Assembly: GCA_964494505.1 (NCBI GenBank)
Contig: CAZBRO010000001.1
Span: forward strand, 372,001-436,000
Direction of reading: 5' to 3'
Source of the DNA: CAIYRG01 sp964494505
GTDB taxonomy: Bacteria > Pseudomonadota > Alphaproteobacteria > Micropepsales > Micropepsaceae
DNA: 64,000 nucleotides
Shown: piece by piece, positions 1 to 8,805 of the stretch
Position numbering within the stretch: the stretch's first letter is position 1
Layout of the letters: every line of letters starts with the position of its first letter
Made by a program: the position numbers and the translations under genes
The notes under the pieces: model-generated
What the model saw: the letters and a program-made list of their open reading frames with translations, nothing else
Told to the model about the DNA's origin: nothing
Database searches by the model: none

Positions 1-600
1 ATCTTCGCCGAAATCCGCGACAGTCTGGGTGTGCCCGTCCTCACCGACGTGCACGAACGCGAGCAATGTGGTCCCCTCGCCGAAGTCGTGGACGTGCTGC
101 AGATTCCGGCGTTCCTCTGCCGGCAGACCGATTTGCTCGTTGCCGCTGCGGAGACCGGCCGCGTCGTCAACGTGAAGAAGGGCCAGTTCCTGGCACCCTG
201 GGACATGAAGAACGTCATCGCAAAGATCACCGACGCCGGAAATCCCAACGTGCTGGTGACCGAACGCGGCAGTTCCTTCGGCTACAACACGCTGGTGGTC
301 GACATGTGCGCGCTGCCCGAAATGGCGAAGTTCGGCGCGCCGATCGTGATGGATGCAACGCACGCGGTTCAGAAACCGGGCGGGCAGGGGACAAGCTCGG
401 GCGGGAACCGCGAAATGGCGCCTTATATCGCGCGCGCCGCCGTTGCCATCGGCGTTGCCGCGGTCTTCATGGAGACACACGAGGATCCGGACCGCGCGCC
501 GTCCGACGGCCCGAACATGCTCAAGCTGAAAGACGTGCCCGCGCTTCTGTCCGAATTGGTGGAGCTCGACGCCATCGCGAAACGGCGCATAAGCGGCTAA
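1..600 (+). CDS. kdsA: 3-deoxy-8-phosphooctulonate synthase, 3' part
   Basis: Condenses phosphoenolpyruvate with arabinose 5-phosphate to make KDO 8-phosphate, the first committed step of the lipopolysaccharide inner-core sugar; cytoplasmic. The window opens inside the gene and the frame is open from base 1 ([20 protein letters not shown]), so about 200 codons of a roughly 280-codon gene are present. The family blocks [24 protein letters not shown] and [11 protein letters not shown] are all visible, and the C-terminus is complete. The N-terminal part lies outside the window. In many alphaproteobacteria kdsA stands just before eno; here a short block of other genes separates the two. Confidence 0.95.
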   Translation: MFAEIRDSLGVPVLTDVHEREQCGPLAEVVDVLQIPAFLCRQTDLLVAAAETGRVVNVKKGQFLAPWDMKNVIAKITDAGNPNVLVTERGSSFGYNTLVVDMCALPEMAKFGAPIVMDATHAVQKPGGQGTSSGGNREMAPYIARAAVAIGVAAVFMETHEDPDRAPSDGPNMLKLKDVPALLSELVELDAIAKRRISG

Positions 601-641
601 TCTCCCTCGCCTGCAGGTCAGCGGGATGCTTGGGGAGAGGC

Positions 642-1532
642 GTGAAATCCACGGCTGTTGCTCGTCTGCCGCTCGGCGCAGTTCTGGTGTTCTTCCTCAC
701 GCTTATGGCGGCGCGCGCGGAAGAGGCCGCCCCGGCTGCGATGCAATCGGCCGCGCAATGGGCCGCCTGGCAGGACAATTTGCGTGAGCTGATAGACGCG
801 TGCGTTGCGGGCAGGGGAAGCTCTTGTCTCGAAAAGGCATACAGAGACCGCCCGCGTCCCCCCATCGACAATCCCCTGCACACGGTTTCCGGCGAACTTC
901 TTTACGACCTGCGCACCGCCGAAGCGATGCTCTCCGTTCCCAATGCCGCCGATGCCCTCTACCGCGAATACGGCATCGACACGGTTGCCTATCTCGGCAC
1001 GGGGTTCTCCGTACCGGTGTCGCAAGCCGGCGTTGCGCCCTACTGGCGGGGGACGCAGCGCGAGTTCTTCGTGCCCAATCTGCGTGCGCAGGCGATCGAT
1101 CCCAGCGTATGCCCGTCCGCCGATCCCGATGTGTGGACATGGCGGCTGACCGCGACGCAGATGACGGCCTCTCTCGATCAGCCGATCGCCGCGATAATGA
1201 CGGGCGATCTGAGCGCTTTGACGAGACACGTTGAGGGCGCGCCGCGCGCGGACGGCTTGCCCAATGCGCTGGTCCGTTTCGGGCTTATCAACCCAAACTT
1301 CTACAAAGGCACCTTTGGCCGGCCCGACGCCAAGCGCGTGTTCTTCGCCGATTTTGTGCAGTTGCGCGGCAAATCCCTGCGCGAAGCCTTGATTGCGACC
1401 GGCGCCTCCACGCTGATCGCCAATCCCGATCCCAATCAGGCATTCTTCGTGTGGATCTATGCGCCGGGAGACAGCACGAAAGCGGTGCCGGCAAGCTGGC
1501 ACGCGGTTTTCGAAGCGCTTCAGGCAGATTGA
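642..1532 (+). CDS. Secreted protein of unknown function
   Basis: I do not recognise this 296-residue protein. A GTG start at 642 is preferred because GGGGAGAGG lies just upstream and it gives a clean signal peptide (basic start, hydrophobic LPLGAVLVFFLTLMAARA, then AEEAAP). Longer versions of the frame run back into kdsA and look like shadow coding. The mature part has two or three cysteines and no recognised motif. It begins 41 bases after kdsA, so it may be read in the same transcript. Periplasmic or outer-membrane location is inferred from the signal peptide only. Confidence 0.6.
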   Translation: MKSTAVARLPLGAVLVFFLTLMAARAEEAAPAAMQSAAQWAAWQDNLRELIDACVAGRGSSCLEKAYRDRPRPPIDNPLHTVSGELLYDLRTAEAMLSVPNAADALYREYGIDTVAYLGTGFSVPVSQAGVAPYWRGTQREFFVPNLRAQAIDPSVCPSADPDVWTWRLTATQMTASLDQPIAAIMTGDLSALTRHVEGAPRADGLPNALVRFGLINPNFYKGTFGRPDAKRVFFADFVQLRGKSLREALIATGASTLIANPDPNQAFFVWIYAPGDSTKAVPASWHAVFEALQAD

Positions 1533-1543
1533 GAGGTTCCGCA

Positions 1544-1947
1544 GTGACGACCGAGCTGTGGCTGCTCTTCGCGAGCGTCGTCTTGGGCTTCGTGCATATT
1601 TTCGCGCAAGCCTACAGCGTGAACCGCGAGCGCGGACTTCGCTGGAACGCGGGCCCGCGCGACGAGCCGATGCCGCCCCTGACCGGCGTTGCCGGACGGC
1701 TTCAGCGCGCGTTGCAGAATTTCCTCGAGACGTTTCCATTATATGCCGCCGCTGTATTCATTTCATACAGCGCGAACGTAACGGATTCACGCGCTGGGGC
1801 GGCATTCTCTATCTGGCCGGGCGCCTGATCTACCTGCCGCTCTATGCGTCCGGTGTGCGTTACATACGCTCGTGCGCATGGACTGTGGCGACTGTCGGGA
1901 TTTTCCTTATCCTCGGGGGAATCCTGCTCGGCGTCAGCGCACGCTAG
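1544..1947 (+). pseudogene. MAPEG-family membrane protein, frameshifted
   Basis: The first half, from a GTG at 1544, reads like a MAPEG protein (TTELWLLFASVVLGFVHIFA, then LQNFLETFPLYAAAVFISYS) and goes off register near 1785. The second half continues in the next frame from there to 1947 (RWGGILYLAGRLIYLPLYAS, then a final hydrophobic helix). Together the two frames give one MAPEG domain of the usual length of about 130 residues with four membrane segments. Neither frame alone is complete, so this is either a frameshift mutation or a sequencing error. An intact MAPEG gene lies at 3079-3465 on the other strand. Confidence 0.7.
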
Positions 1948-1973
1948 GCTTGACGTCCCCATACCTTTCGTTG

Positions 1974-1991
1974 CAAGGTATTAATACCTTG
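1974..1991. promoter_or_regulatory. 18-bp perfect palindrome, probable PadR operator
   Basis: CAAGGTATTAATACCTTG is its own reverse complement over all 18 bases. A further half-site, ATACCTT, lies at 1961-1967. It sits directly upstream of the PadR gene, where many PadR-family regulators bind to repress themselves. Its role as operator is inferred from position and symmetry. Confidence 0.65.
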
Positions 1992-2014
1992 TGGCGCATT
2001 GTATGGACGCGGGT

Positions 2015-2356
2015 ATGACCAATCCCAATTTCATGAACGGCGTGCCGGAGCTGGTGATCCTGAAGCTCCTGCAATCGCGCGAGATGTATGGCTACGAGCT
2101 GGTGCAGGCAATTCGCACCCAAACCGGCGACGCCATCAGTCTCGGCGAAGGCGTGGTCTATCCCGTTCTGCATGCGCTCGAACGCGAGGGCGCGCTCAAA
2201 TCTCGGCGCAAGGCCGTGAATGGCCGCGTGCGCGTCTACTACACCGCCACGGTCAAGGGCACGAAACGCCTGGCGGGATTGTTTGCGCAATGGAACCGTA
2301 TCGCAGGCGCGATCGGAGGCGTGACGACGGAGGGGCCCCATGTCCAGGCGGTTTGA
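2015..2356 (+). CDS. PadR-family transcriptional regulator
   Basis: A 113-residue winged-helix regulator. The family pattern is clear: ELVILKLLQSREMYGYELVQ (helix 1-2), GEGVVYPVLHALEREGAL (recognition helix) and the wing RVRVYYTATVKG. ATG 2015 starts about ten residues before the conserved domain, as is usual; in-frame starts at 1991 and 2003 lie in or next to the palindrome and are less likely. The stop overlaps the start of the next gene by 17 bases, the typical pairing of a PadR sensor-regulator with a membrane partner. The effector is unknown. Confidence 0.85.
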   Translation: MTNPNFMNGVPELVILKLLQSREMYGYELVQAIRTQTGDAISLGEGVVYPVLHALEREGALKSRRKAVNGRVRVYYTATVKGTKRLAGLFAQWNRIAGAIGGVTTEGPHVQAV

Positions 2357-3068
2357 GGCTTTGGCGGAACGGCTGCTGCGCGCTGGTGTCGCGCCCCGGC
2401 ACGTCCGGCGCACGATTGGCGAATTGCGCGATCATTTCGACGATCTGGTGCATGAGGGGATCGCGGGCGGCTTGCCAGGACCGGCGGCCGAAGACGCCGC
2501 CCGCACCCGCATCGGCAGCGACGATACATTGGCTGCCGAAATTCTGGCGCGCCCCGAATTGCGCTCCATAGCCGCGCGCCATCCTTTGGCGGTGTTCGGC
2601 CTGGGGCCGGTCCTGATGCTCGTGGGTTTCATCGCTTTGGCAGTCGTGCTTGAAGCCGGAATTCTCGAACTGCACCTCGCTTTCGTCCGGGTCACGGGTA
2701 CGCTTCGGCCTCCCCCGCCTGAGTGGCTTCGACTTTTGGTGGCGACTTTGAATGGGATCGCGACCTATGGGGCGCCCCTGCTCATTGCGGGGGGCATATT
2801 TCTCCTCGGCGTTCGGCAACGCACCGCGCCGGCGTGGATGCTCGCAGGCGCTGCCATTGTTTGCATCCTGGGAGGATTCCACGCAGTTACTATGACCTGG
2901 TCGACTCTGCCGGGCCATTCGGAGCTCGGAGTCGGTTTCGGGCTGGCACCTCCATTTCCCCACAACATGATTATTGCCGGGCTCTGGCGTGTGGGCGCTA
3001 ACCTCGCGGTCGCAGGTCTCGTCTACCGGCTCTGGCTTCGCCGTTATTGGCTGCAATCCGAGATTTAG
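2340..3068 (+). CDS. Membrane protein partner of PadR (permease-prefix/DUF1700-like)
   Basis: A 242-residue protein. The soluble N-terminal helical part (about residues 1-80, RFEALAERLLRAGVAPRHVR) resembles the permease-prefix/DUF1700 domain that usually accompanies PadR regulators. It is followed by four predicted membrane segments (near FGLGPVLMLVGFIALAVVL, GAPLLIAGGIFLLGV, MLAGAAIVCILGGF and ANLAVAGLVYRLWL). It overlaps padR by 17 bases and so is translationally coupled to it. The exact function is unknown; the family assignment rests on pattern and context. Confidence 0.65.
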   Translation: MSRRFEALAERLLRAGVAPRHVRRTIGELRDHFDDLVHEGIAGGLPGPAAEDAARTRIGSDDTLAAEILARPELRSIAARHPLAVFGLGPVLMLVGFIALAVVLEAGILELHLAFVRVTGTLRPPPPEWLRLLVATLNGIATYGAPLLIAGGIFLLGVRQRTAPAWMLAGAAIVCILGGFHAVTMTWSTLPGHSELGVGFGLAPPFPHNMIIAGLWRVGANLAVAGLVYRLWLRRYWLQSEI

Positions 3069-3078
3069 GCGGGCTTGT

Positions 3079-3465
3079 CTATGTCAGCCCTATTGCTGAA
3101 AGAACGATCAATCCAATCAACGCCAACGCGCTCAGCCCGAAGCCAGGCCCCCGCATCTGGGTATTTGTTTGCGCATATCCGATTGCATAAATGACGCGGC
3201 CCACGACCCACAGCAGTCCCAGATAAAACGGAATCTGTCCGCCGTAAAACACGCTCGCGATCCAAACCAGCGGAATGAACAGCACCAGATTCTCGACCGT
3301 GTTGAGATGCGTGCGGTACGCGCGCTCGAATGCGGGATGGCCGACGACCGCCGGGGCTTCGATCTTGTACTTACCTCTCATGTAGCCGACGCGGCCACCC
3401 ATGGCCATGGCTACGAGAACGGCAAGAATGGTGTCGACTGCGGCGAGATAATTGGCGAGTGGCAT
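3079..3465 (-). CDS. MAPEG-family membrane protein
   Basis: A 128-residue integral membrane protein of the MAPEG superfamily, whose members include glutathione transferase-like enzymes. Visible landmarks are a first helix LAAVDTILAVLVAMAMG, the conserved stretch HPAFERAYRTHLNTVENLV with the E-N and R residues that bind glutathione in active members, and helices at LVWIASVF, FYLGLLWVVGRVIYAIGY and LSALALIGLIVLSAIGL. ATG at 3465 was chosen because the upstream extension is not hydrophobic and would run towards eno. It is convergent with the membrane gene ending at 3068 and divergent from eno. Confidence 0.85.
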   Translation of the reverse strand: MPLANYLAAVDTILAVLVAMAMGGRVGYMRGKYKIEAPAVVGHPAFERAYRTHLNTVENLVLFIPLVWIASVFYGGQIPFYLGLLWVVGRVIYAIGYAQTNTQMRGPGFGLSALALIGLIVLSAIGLT

Positions 3466-3535
3466 GTTTCCCCCCAAGGGATGAACGATGCGCCAATGTA
3501 TCGTCTTTTTCCGCCCCGGTCCTGTCCCGCCTTGA

Positions 3536-4861
<1,326 letters not shown>

Positions 4862-5037
4862 TCCGGCAATATGGACACTGCTTTGCCGTTGGATTGCGCA
4901 ACTGAGAAGAAATCGGAAGCGTGATACCGTCCCATCGCATTACGATTCGGGTCTGATTTCCGGTCCAAATTTCTTGTGATAGAGTTCGGTTCTAGAAATT
5001 GACGAACATAAACGTCTCTCGACGGGAGTGAGATCCG

Positions 5038-5379
5038 ATGAAACTTGCCGCTCGCATGGCGCTTTTTGCCGCCGCTCTTTCGCTCTCTGCCATGGCTGGG
5101 GCGCCATCCTTCGCGCAGATCAATGCCGCGCGGGCAAAAGTCGCCCCTGACGAGAAATCGGCGGTGGCGATCGCGGAAAAGGCAGCACTTCCGCTGATCG
5201 GCGGCGAAGACAAACTTGCCATCGCGCGGCCTTTCCGGGCGACCGGGCACGGCGATGTCTGGCTGGTGATCTCCCAGCCCGTCCCCGATCCCAAGGCTCC
5301 CAATGGTCCCAAGCGCTCTGTGGTCGTACAGCTGAGCGCCATGACCGGCGAAATCCTCGATCTCAGTACCGCGGATTGA
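5038..5379 (+). CDS. Small secreted protein resembling the NTF2-fold immunity family
   Basis: A 113-residue protein with a signal peptide ending at SFAQ. The mature part contains EKSAVAIAEKAALPLIGGED, RPFRATGHGDVWLV and a closing SAMTGEILDLSTAD. This order resembles the NTF2-fold immunity domain (PF15631-type), in which a repeated AIAEA...IYG..., RPF.A...DVW and GGxxxVxI.K.dG pattern is seen. Family placement is from memory of the pattern and uncertain. No toxin gene is adjacent, so an immunity role is not supported here. Confidence 0.55.
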   Translation: MKLAARMALFAAALSLSAMAGAPSFAQINAARAKVAPDEKSAVAIAEKAALPLIGGEDKLAIARPFRATGHGDVWLVISQPVPDPKAPNGPKRSVVVQLSAMTGEILDLSTAD

Positions 5380-5601
5380 GCAATCCTTTCGGAGATTGAC
5401 GGCCGGGGATGTAGGCCAGGGGACGTTCGCGCCTCAGGCGTTGTTTGGAACACGCGCTGTTGGAATCGGACGACAACCGGCGGCCACGCGGGGAGGCTTA
5501 GGGTTACGGGCATGCAATTGTTTTCGCCCTACCCGGCCACTATGCTCGCGCGCAGCTGCGGCTGGGACGGCGCGCAACGAAGGCTTTAGGGAGGCTATAA
5601 A

Positions 5602-6705
5602 ATGAAATACGGTCTAATCGGTTTGGCCATGCTCGCCGGCATGCCCGCGGCGATGGCTGCGGAAAATCCGCCGGAAATCCCGTTCGACGGCGACGTCAAT
5701 TTCCTCAAAATGCCCAAGGACATGTACCTTGGCGAAGCGTCGGGCGTGGCCGTCAATGCGCAAGGCCATGTCTTCGTCTTCCATCGCGGCAACACCAACG
5801 GTCCCGCCTATGGCGGGCGCGCCGCGCAGCTTCTCGAATTCGATCAGAACGGCAATTACGTCCGCGAAATTGGCCACAATTTGTATGCCTGGTCGTTTGC
5901 CCACACGGTCCGGGTCGATCCGCAGCAAAATCTCTGGGTCGCGGACAAGGGCTCGGACATGGTCATCAAGTTCCAGATGCCTGAAGGCAAGCCCGTGATC
6001 GTGCTCGGACGCAAGCCTGAAGCCTCCGACGAAGGCGCCCATCCGCTCGAGCATCCCAATCCGCCGCTGCCGGCCATCAACGGCATGTTCCGTCAAGTGA
6101 CGGACATGACCTGGGATGCCGCCGGCAACACCTATATCAGCGACGGCTACATCAATTCGCGCGTCGCCAAATACGACAAAGACGGCAACTGGATTATGCA
6201 GTGGGGCGACCGCGGCACTGAGCCCGGCAAGATGAACACGCCGCACTCCATCGCCTCCGATGCGCAGGGCAATATTTATGTGGCGGACCGCGGCAACCGC
6301 CGCATCCAGGTGTTCAACGGCACCGGACAGGTGCAGCGGGTCATCACCATCGACGTGCCGGTACCTGCGGGAGCGCAGCCGGTGATCGGCAATCCGACGC
6401 CGCTGGATTCTCCCGTCAAGACGCAGCTGCCGGGCGCGCCCTGGGCCGTCTGCATCACGCCGGGTCCCAACCAGGTGCTCTATGCAGCCGATGCGTTTCC
6501 CGGGCGCATCTATAAGATGACGCTGGACGGCAAGATCTTGGGGACTATCGGCAGCGGCGGCCGCACGGCCAAGCATTTCGCTTGGATCCACGAGATCGCC
6601 TGCCCGAGCGAGAACACGCTTTATGTGGGTGAACTCCTGAACTGGCGCGTGCAGAAACTGACGCTGCATCCGACCAATCAGCAGCGCGCCGAAAACAACC
6701 GGTAA
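5602..6705 (+). CDS. Secreted NHL-repeat beta-propeller protein
   Basis: A 367-residue protein with a signal peptide (MKYGLIGLAMLAGMPAAMAA) and a good ribosome site (GGGAGG at 5588). NHL-type repeats recur: GEASGVAVNAQGHVFVFHR, DPQQNLWVADKGSDMVIKF, WDAAGNTYISDGYINSRVAK, MNTPHSIASDAQGNIYVADR and NRRIQVFNGTG. The six-bladed propeller resembles the peptidyl-alpha-hydroxyglycine lyase-like group often annotated in bacteria. A catalytic role cannot be claimed from the sequence. A strong terminator follows 18 bases after the stop. Confidence 0.75.
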   Translation: MKYGLIGLAMLAGMPAAMAAENPPEIPFDGDVNFLKMPKDMYLGEASGVAVNAQGHVFVFHRGNTNGPAYGGRAAQLLEFDQNGNYVREIGHNLYAWSFAHTVRVDPQQNLWVADKGSDMVIKFQMPEGKPVIVLGRKPEASDEGAHPLEHPNPPLPAINGMFRQVTDMTWDAAGNTYISDGYINSRVAKYDKDGNWIMQWGDRGTEPGKMNTPHSIASDAQGNIYVADRGNRRIQVFNGTGQVQRVITIDVPVPAGAQPVIGNPTPLDSPVKTQLPGAPWAVCITPGPNQVLYAADAFPGRIYKMTLDGKILGTIGSGGRTAKHFAWIHEIACPSENTLYVGELLNWRVQKLTLHPTNQQRAENNR

Positions 6706-6723
6706 TGACGGCGAGTATCTCAG

Positions 6724-6751
6724 AAGGCCAGGGCGCGAGCCCTGGCCTTTT
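6724..6751 (+). terminator. Rho-independent terminator after the NHL gene
   Basis: An 11-bp perfect stem (AAGGCCAGGGC at 6724-6734 with GCCCTGGCCTT at 6739-6749), a GCGA tetraloop, and a short T run. It lies between the NHL gene and the cupin gene, which argues against starting the cupin at the ATG that overlaps the NHL stop. Confidence 0.85.
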
Positions 6752-6770
6752 CGTTGAGAGGAGAGTTGAT

Positions 6771-7283
6771 GTGACCAAACCTGTCGCGGTGAACGCCCAC
6801 GATGTCGCACCCCGCAAGACTCGCAGCACTTACCCCGATGAGTTCGTTGCCCGGCTCGGCGCCCGCATCAAGCGTCCGCTCGGCGATCAATTCGGGCTGA
6901 CCATATTCGGGGTGAACCTGACTATGCTGCCGCCGGGTGCCATGTCGGCGCTCCGCCACGCGCACACGAAACAGGATGAGTTGATCTACATCCTGGAAGG
7001 TACGCCCACTCTCATCACCGATGCCGGGGAGACGCAGCTTTCGCCCGGAATGTGCGCAGGCTTCAAGTGTGGAACCGGCGATGCCCATCATCTGGTCAAT
7101 CGGGGCAAGACAGACGCCGTCTATCTTGAGGTCGGCGACCGCACGCTCGGCGACGAAGTAGCCTATCCCGACGATGACATTGTCGCGATCAAAACGCCGG
7201 ACGGCTCGCGCAAATTCACCCACAAGGACGGCAGGCCGTACCGATTCCCTCTTTCCCGATCGGGGCGAGTTGGCGAACCATGA
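6771..7283 (+). CDS. Cupin-domain protein
   Basis: A 170-residue cytoplasmic cupin. The core motifs are RHAHTKQDELIYILEGTPTL (metal-binding histidines and glutamate), then GMCAGFKCGTGDAHHLVNRG with the second-motif histidine. A GTG start at 6771 is preferred: AGAGGAGAG lies just upstream, and the alternative ATG at 6705 would place a terminator hairpin inside the gene. The tail (DDDIVAIKTPDGSRKFTHKD) is typical of a common proteobacterial cupin group of unknown substrate. Confidence 0.8.
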   Translation: MTKPVAVNAHDVAPRKTRSTYPDEFVARLGARIKRPLGDQFGLTIFGVNLTMLPPGAMSALRHAHTKQDELIYILEGTPTLITDAGETQLSPGMCAGFKCGTGDAHHLVNRGKTDAVYLEVGDRTLGDEVAYPDDDIVAIKTPDGSRKFTHKDGRPYRFPLSRSGRVGEP

Positions 7284-7323
7284 GGGCGTTTTCACATTAT
7301 TGGTTAACGAAATTCCTTGCCCG

Positions 7324-7344
7324 CGGAATCGCAATGTGATTCCG
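7324..7344. promoter_or_regulatory. Inverted repeat upstream of ftsB
   Basis: CGGAATC (7324-7330) and GATTCCG (7338-7344) form a perfect 7-bp inverted repeat separated by seven bases, ending eight bases before the ftsB ATG. It could be an operator or a leader hairpin covering the ribosome site. Function is not shown by the sequence. Confidence 0.4.
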
Positions 7345-7352
7345 TAACGATT

Positions 7353-7670
7353 ATGCGAATGCGTCGTCGATTCGGCCAAAATGCGAGTCTTGTCCTGTTG
7401 CCGGCAATTTGCTGCGCGATCAGCCTCTATTTCGGCTATAGCTTCATCTTTGGCGAGCGCGGCCTTCTCGTTTGGCGCCAGACGCAGGACGAGCTGAAAA
7501 TCGCCAACGCCGATCTGGCCCAGCTTCGTGCCAAGCGCGAGGCGCTTCAGCACCGTATATCGCTGCTCGACGGCAAGGCCATCGATCCCGACCTGCTCGA
7601 AGAGGTCGCCCGTGGCGTTCTCCTGGAGACGCGTCCGGGCGAGGTGGCGATCCCGCGCGAAAAGCGCTAG
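7353..7670 (+). CDS. ftsB: Septum formation initiator, FtsB/DivIC family
   Basis: A 105-residue bitopic membrane protein. It has a short basic cytoplasmic start, one membrane segment (SLVLLPAICCAISLYFGYSF), then a coiled coil (WRQTQDELKIANADLAQLRA continuing to LDGKAIDPDLLEEVAR). This is the architecture of FtsB, which bridges FtsL and FtsQ in the divisome. It lies between eno and pdhA, the standard alphaproteobacterial position. ATG at 7353 was chosen because it begins just before the basic segment. Confidence 0.85.
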   Translation: MRMRRRFGQNASLVLLPAICCAISLYFGYSFIFGERGLLVWRQTQDELKIANADLAQLRAKREALQHRISLLDGKAIDPDLLEEVARGVLLETRPGEVAIPREKR

Positions 7671-7770
7671 GAATTCCTGGATTTGACTTCCGCCTTGCCA
7701 AGGGCAATTCACCCTTGCCATAAGCGGCTGGCCGGCCGGCAGCCGGGGGACGAAAGCCACAGGGTGAGAT

Positions 7771-8805
7771 ATGGCGCGCGCGGAAAGTGCGGCGGCCGCG
7801 GAAAGTGAGGCCGAACACCAGCAGCCCGAAGGGCCTGCGCTGGATTCGGCTGCTATCGAGCGTCTGAAGAAATTCTATCGCGACATGCTTCTGATCCGCC
7901 GCTTCGAGGAAAAGGCGGGGCAGCTTTACGGCATGGGGCTGATCGGCGGCTTCTGCCACCTCTATATCGGCCAGGAGGCCGTGGTGGTCGGGATGCAGGC
8001 GACGCTGAAGCCAGAAGACCAGGTCATCACCACCTATCGCGATCATGGTCACATGCTCGCCTGCGGCATGGACCCGGCGGGCGTCATGGCCGAGTTGACG
8101 GGGCGCGCCAGCGGTTATTCCAGGGGCAAGGGCGGCTCCATGCACATGTTCAGCCGGGAGAAGAACTTCTTCGGCGGCCATGGCATCGTCGGGGCCAATG
8201 TCCCCATCGGCACCGGGCTCGCTTTTGCCAACCGCTACAAGAACAACGGCGCGGTGACGCTGACCTATTTCGGCGATGGCGCGGCCAATCAGGGCCAGGT
8301 TTTCGAATCCTTCAACATGGCCGAGCTTTGGAAGCTTCCCGTCGTCTATGTCATCGAGAACAACCAATATGCCATGGGCACGGCGGTCGGCCGCTCGACG
8401 GCCGAGGTCCATCTCTACAAGCGCGGGTTAGCCCACAACATCCCCGGCGAAGCGGTCGACGGCATGGATGTGGAGGCCGTCAATCACGCGGGCGCCAAGG
8501 CCGTGCAGTGGGTGCGGGAGGGCAACGGGCCTTACATCCTGGAAATGAAGACCTACCGCTATCGCGGCCACTCCATGTCCGACCCGGCGAAATACCGGAC
8601 GCGCGAGGAAGTGCAGGAGATGCGGCAGAAGCACGATCCCATCGACACCTTCGGCGCACGGCTGATGCAGATGGGCCTGATTCGCGAAGACGACCTCAAG
8701 GCGGCCGACCGCGACGTGCGTCAGATCATCAACCGGGCCGCCGAATACGCCACCGAATCGCCTGAGCCCACGCCAGACGAGCTGTATACGGACATTCTGA
8801 ACTAA
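7771..8805 (+). CDS. pdhA: Pyruvate dehydrogenase E1 component, alpha subunit
   Basis: With PdhB forms the thiamine-diphosphate enzyme that decarboxylates pyruvate and passes the acetyl group to lipoyl-E2. It has 344 residues with an Ala/Glu-rich N-terminal tail. The thiamine-diphosphate motif is complete: GDG at residues 168-170 and the closing NN at 197-198. Other blocks are [32 protein letters not shown] and [15 protein letters not shown]. Its stop overlaps the pdhB start by one base, so the two are translationally coupled. Confidence 0.97.
   Translation: MARAESAAAAESEAEHQQPEGPALDSAAIERLKKFYRDMLLIRRFEEKAGQLYGMGLIGGFCHLYIGQEAVVVGMQATLKPEDQVITTYRDHGHMLACGMDPAGVMAELTGRASGYSRGKGGSMHMFSREKNFFGGHGIVGANVPIGTGLAFANRYKNNGAVTLTYFGDGAANQGQVFESFNMAELWKLPVVYVIENNQYAMGTAVGRSTAEVHLYKRGLAHNIPGEAVDGMDVEAVNHAGAKAVQWVREGNGPYILEMKTYRYRGHSMSDPAKYRTREEVQEMRQKHDPIDTFGARLMQMGLIREDDLKAADRDVRQIINRAAEYATESPEPTPDELYTDILN

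Noticed and set aside
4862..5037. Terminator after eno
   Set aside because: Only a weak five-base stem (GGCAA/TTGCC) without a T run was found.
6705..6770. Cupin start at the ATG overlapping the NHL stop
   Set aside because: It would put an 11-bp terminator hairpin in the coding region, and the added residues do not belong to the cupin fold; the GTG at 6771 has a good ribosome site.
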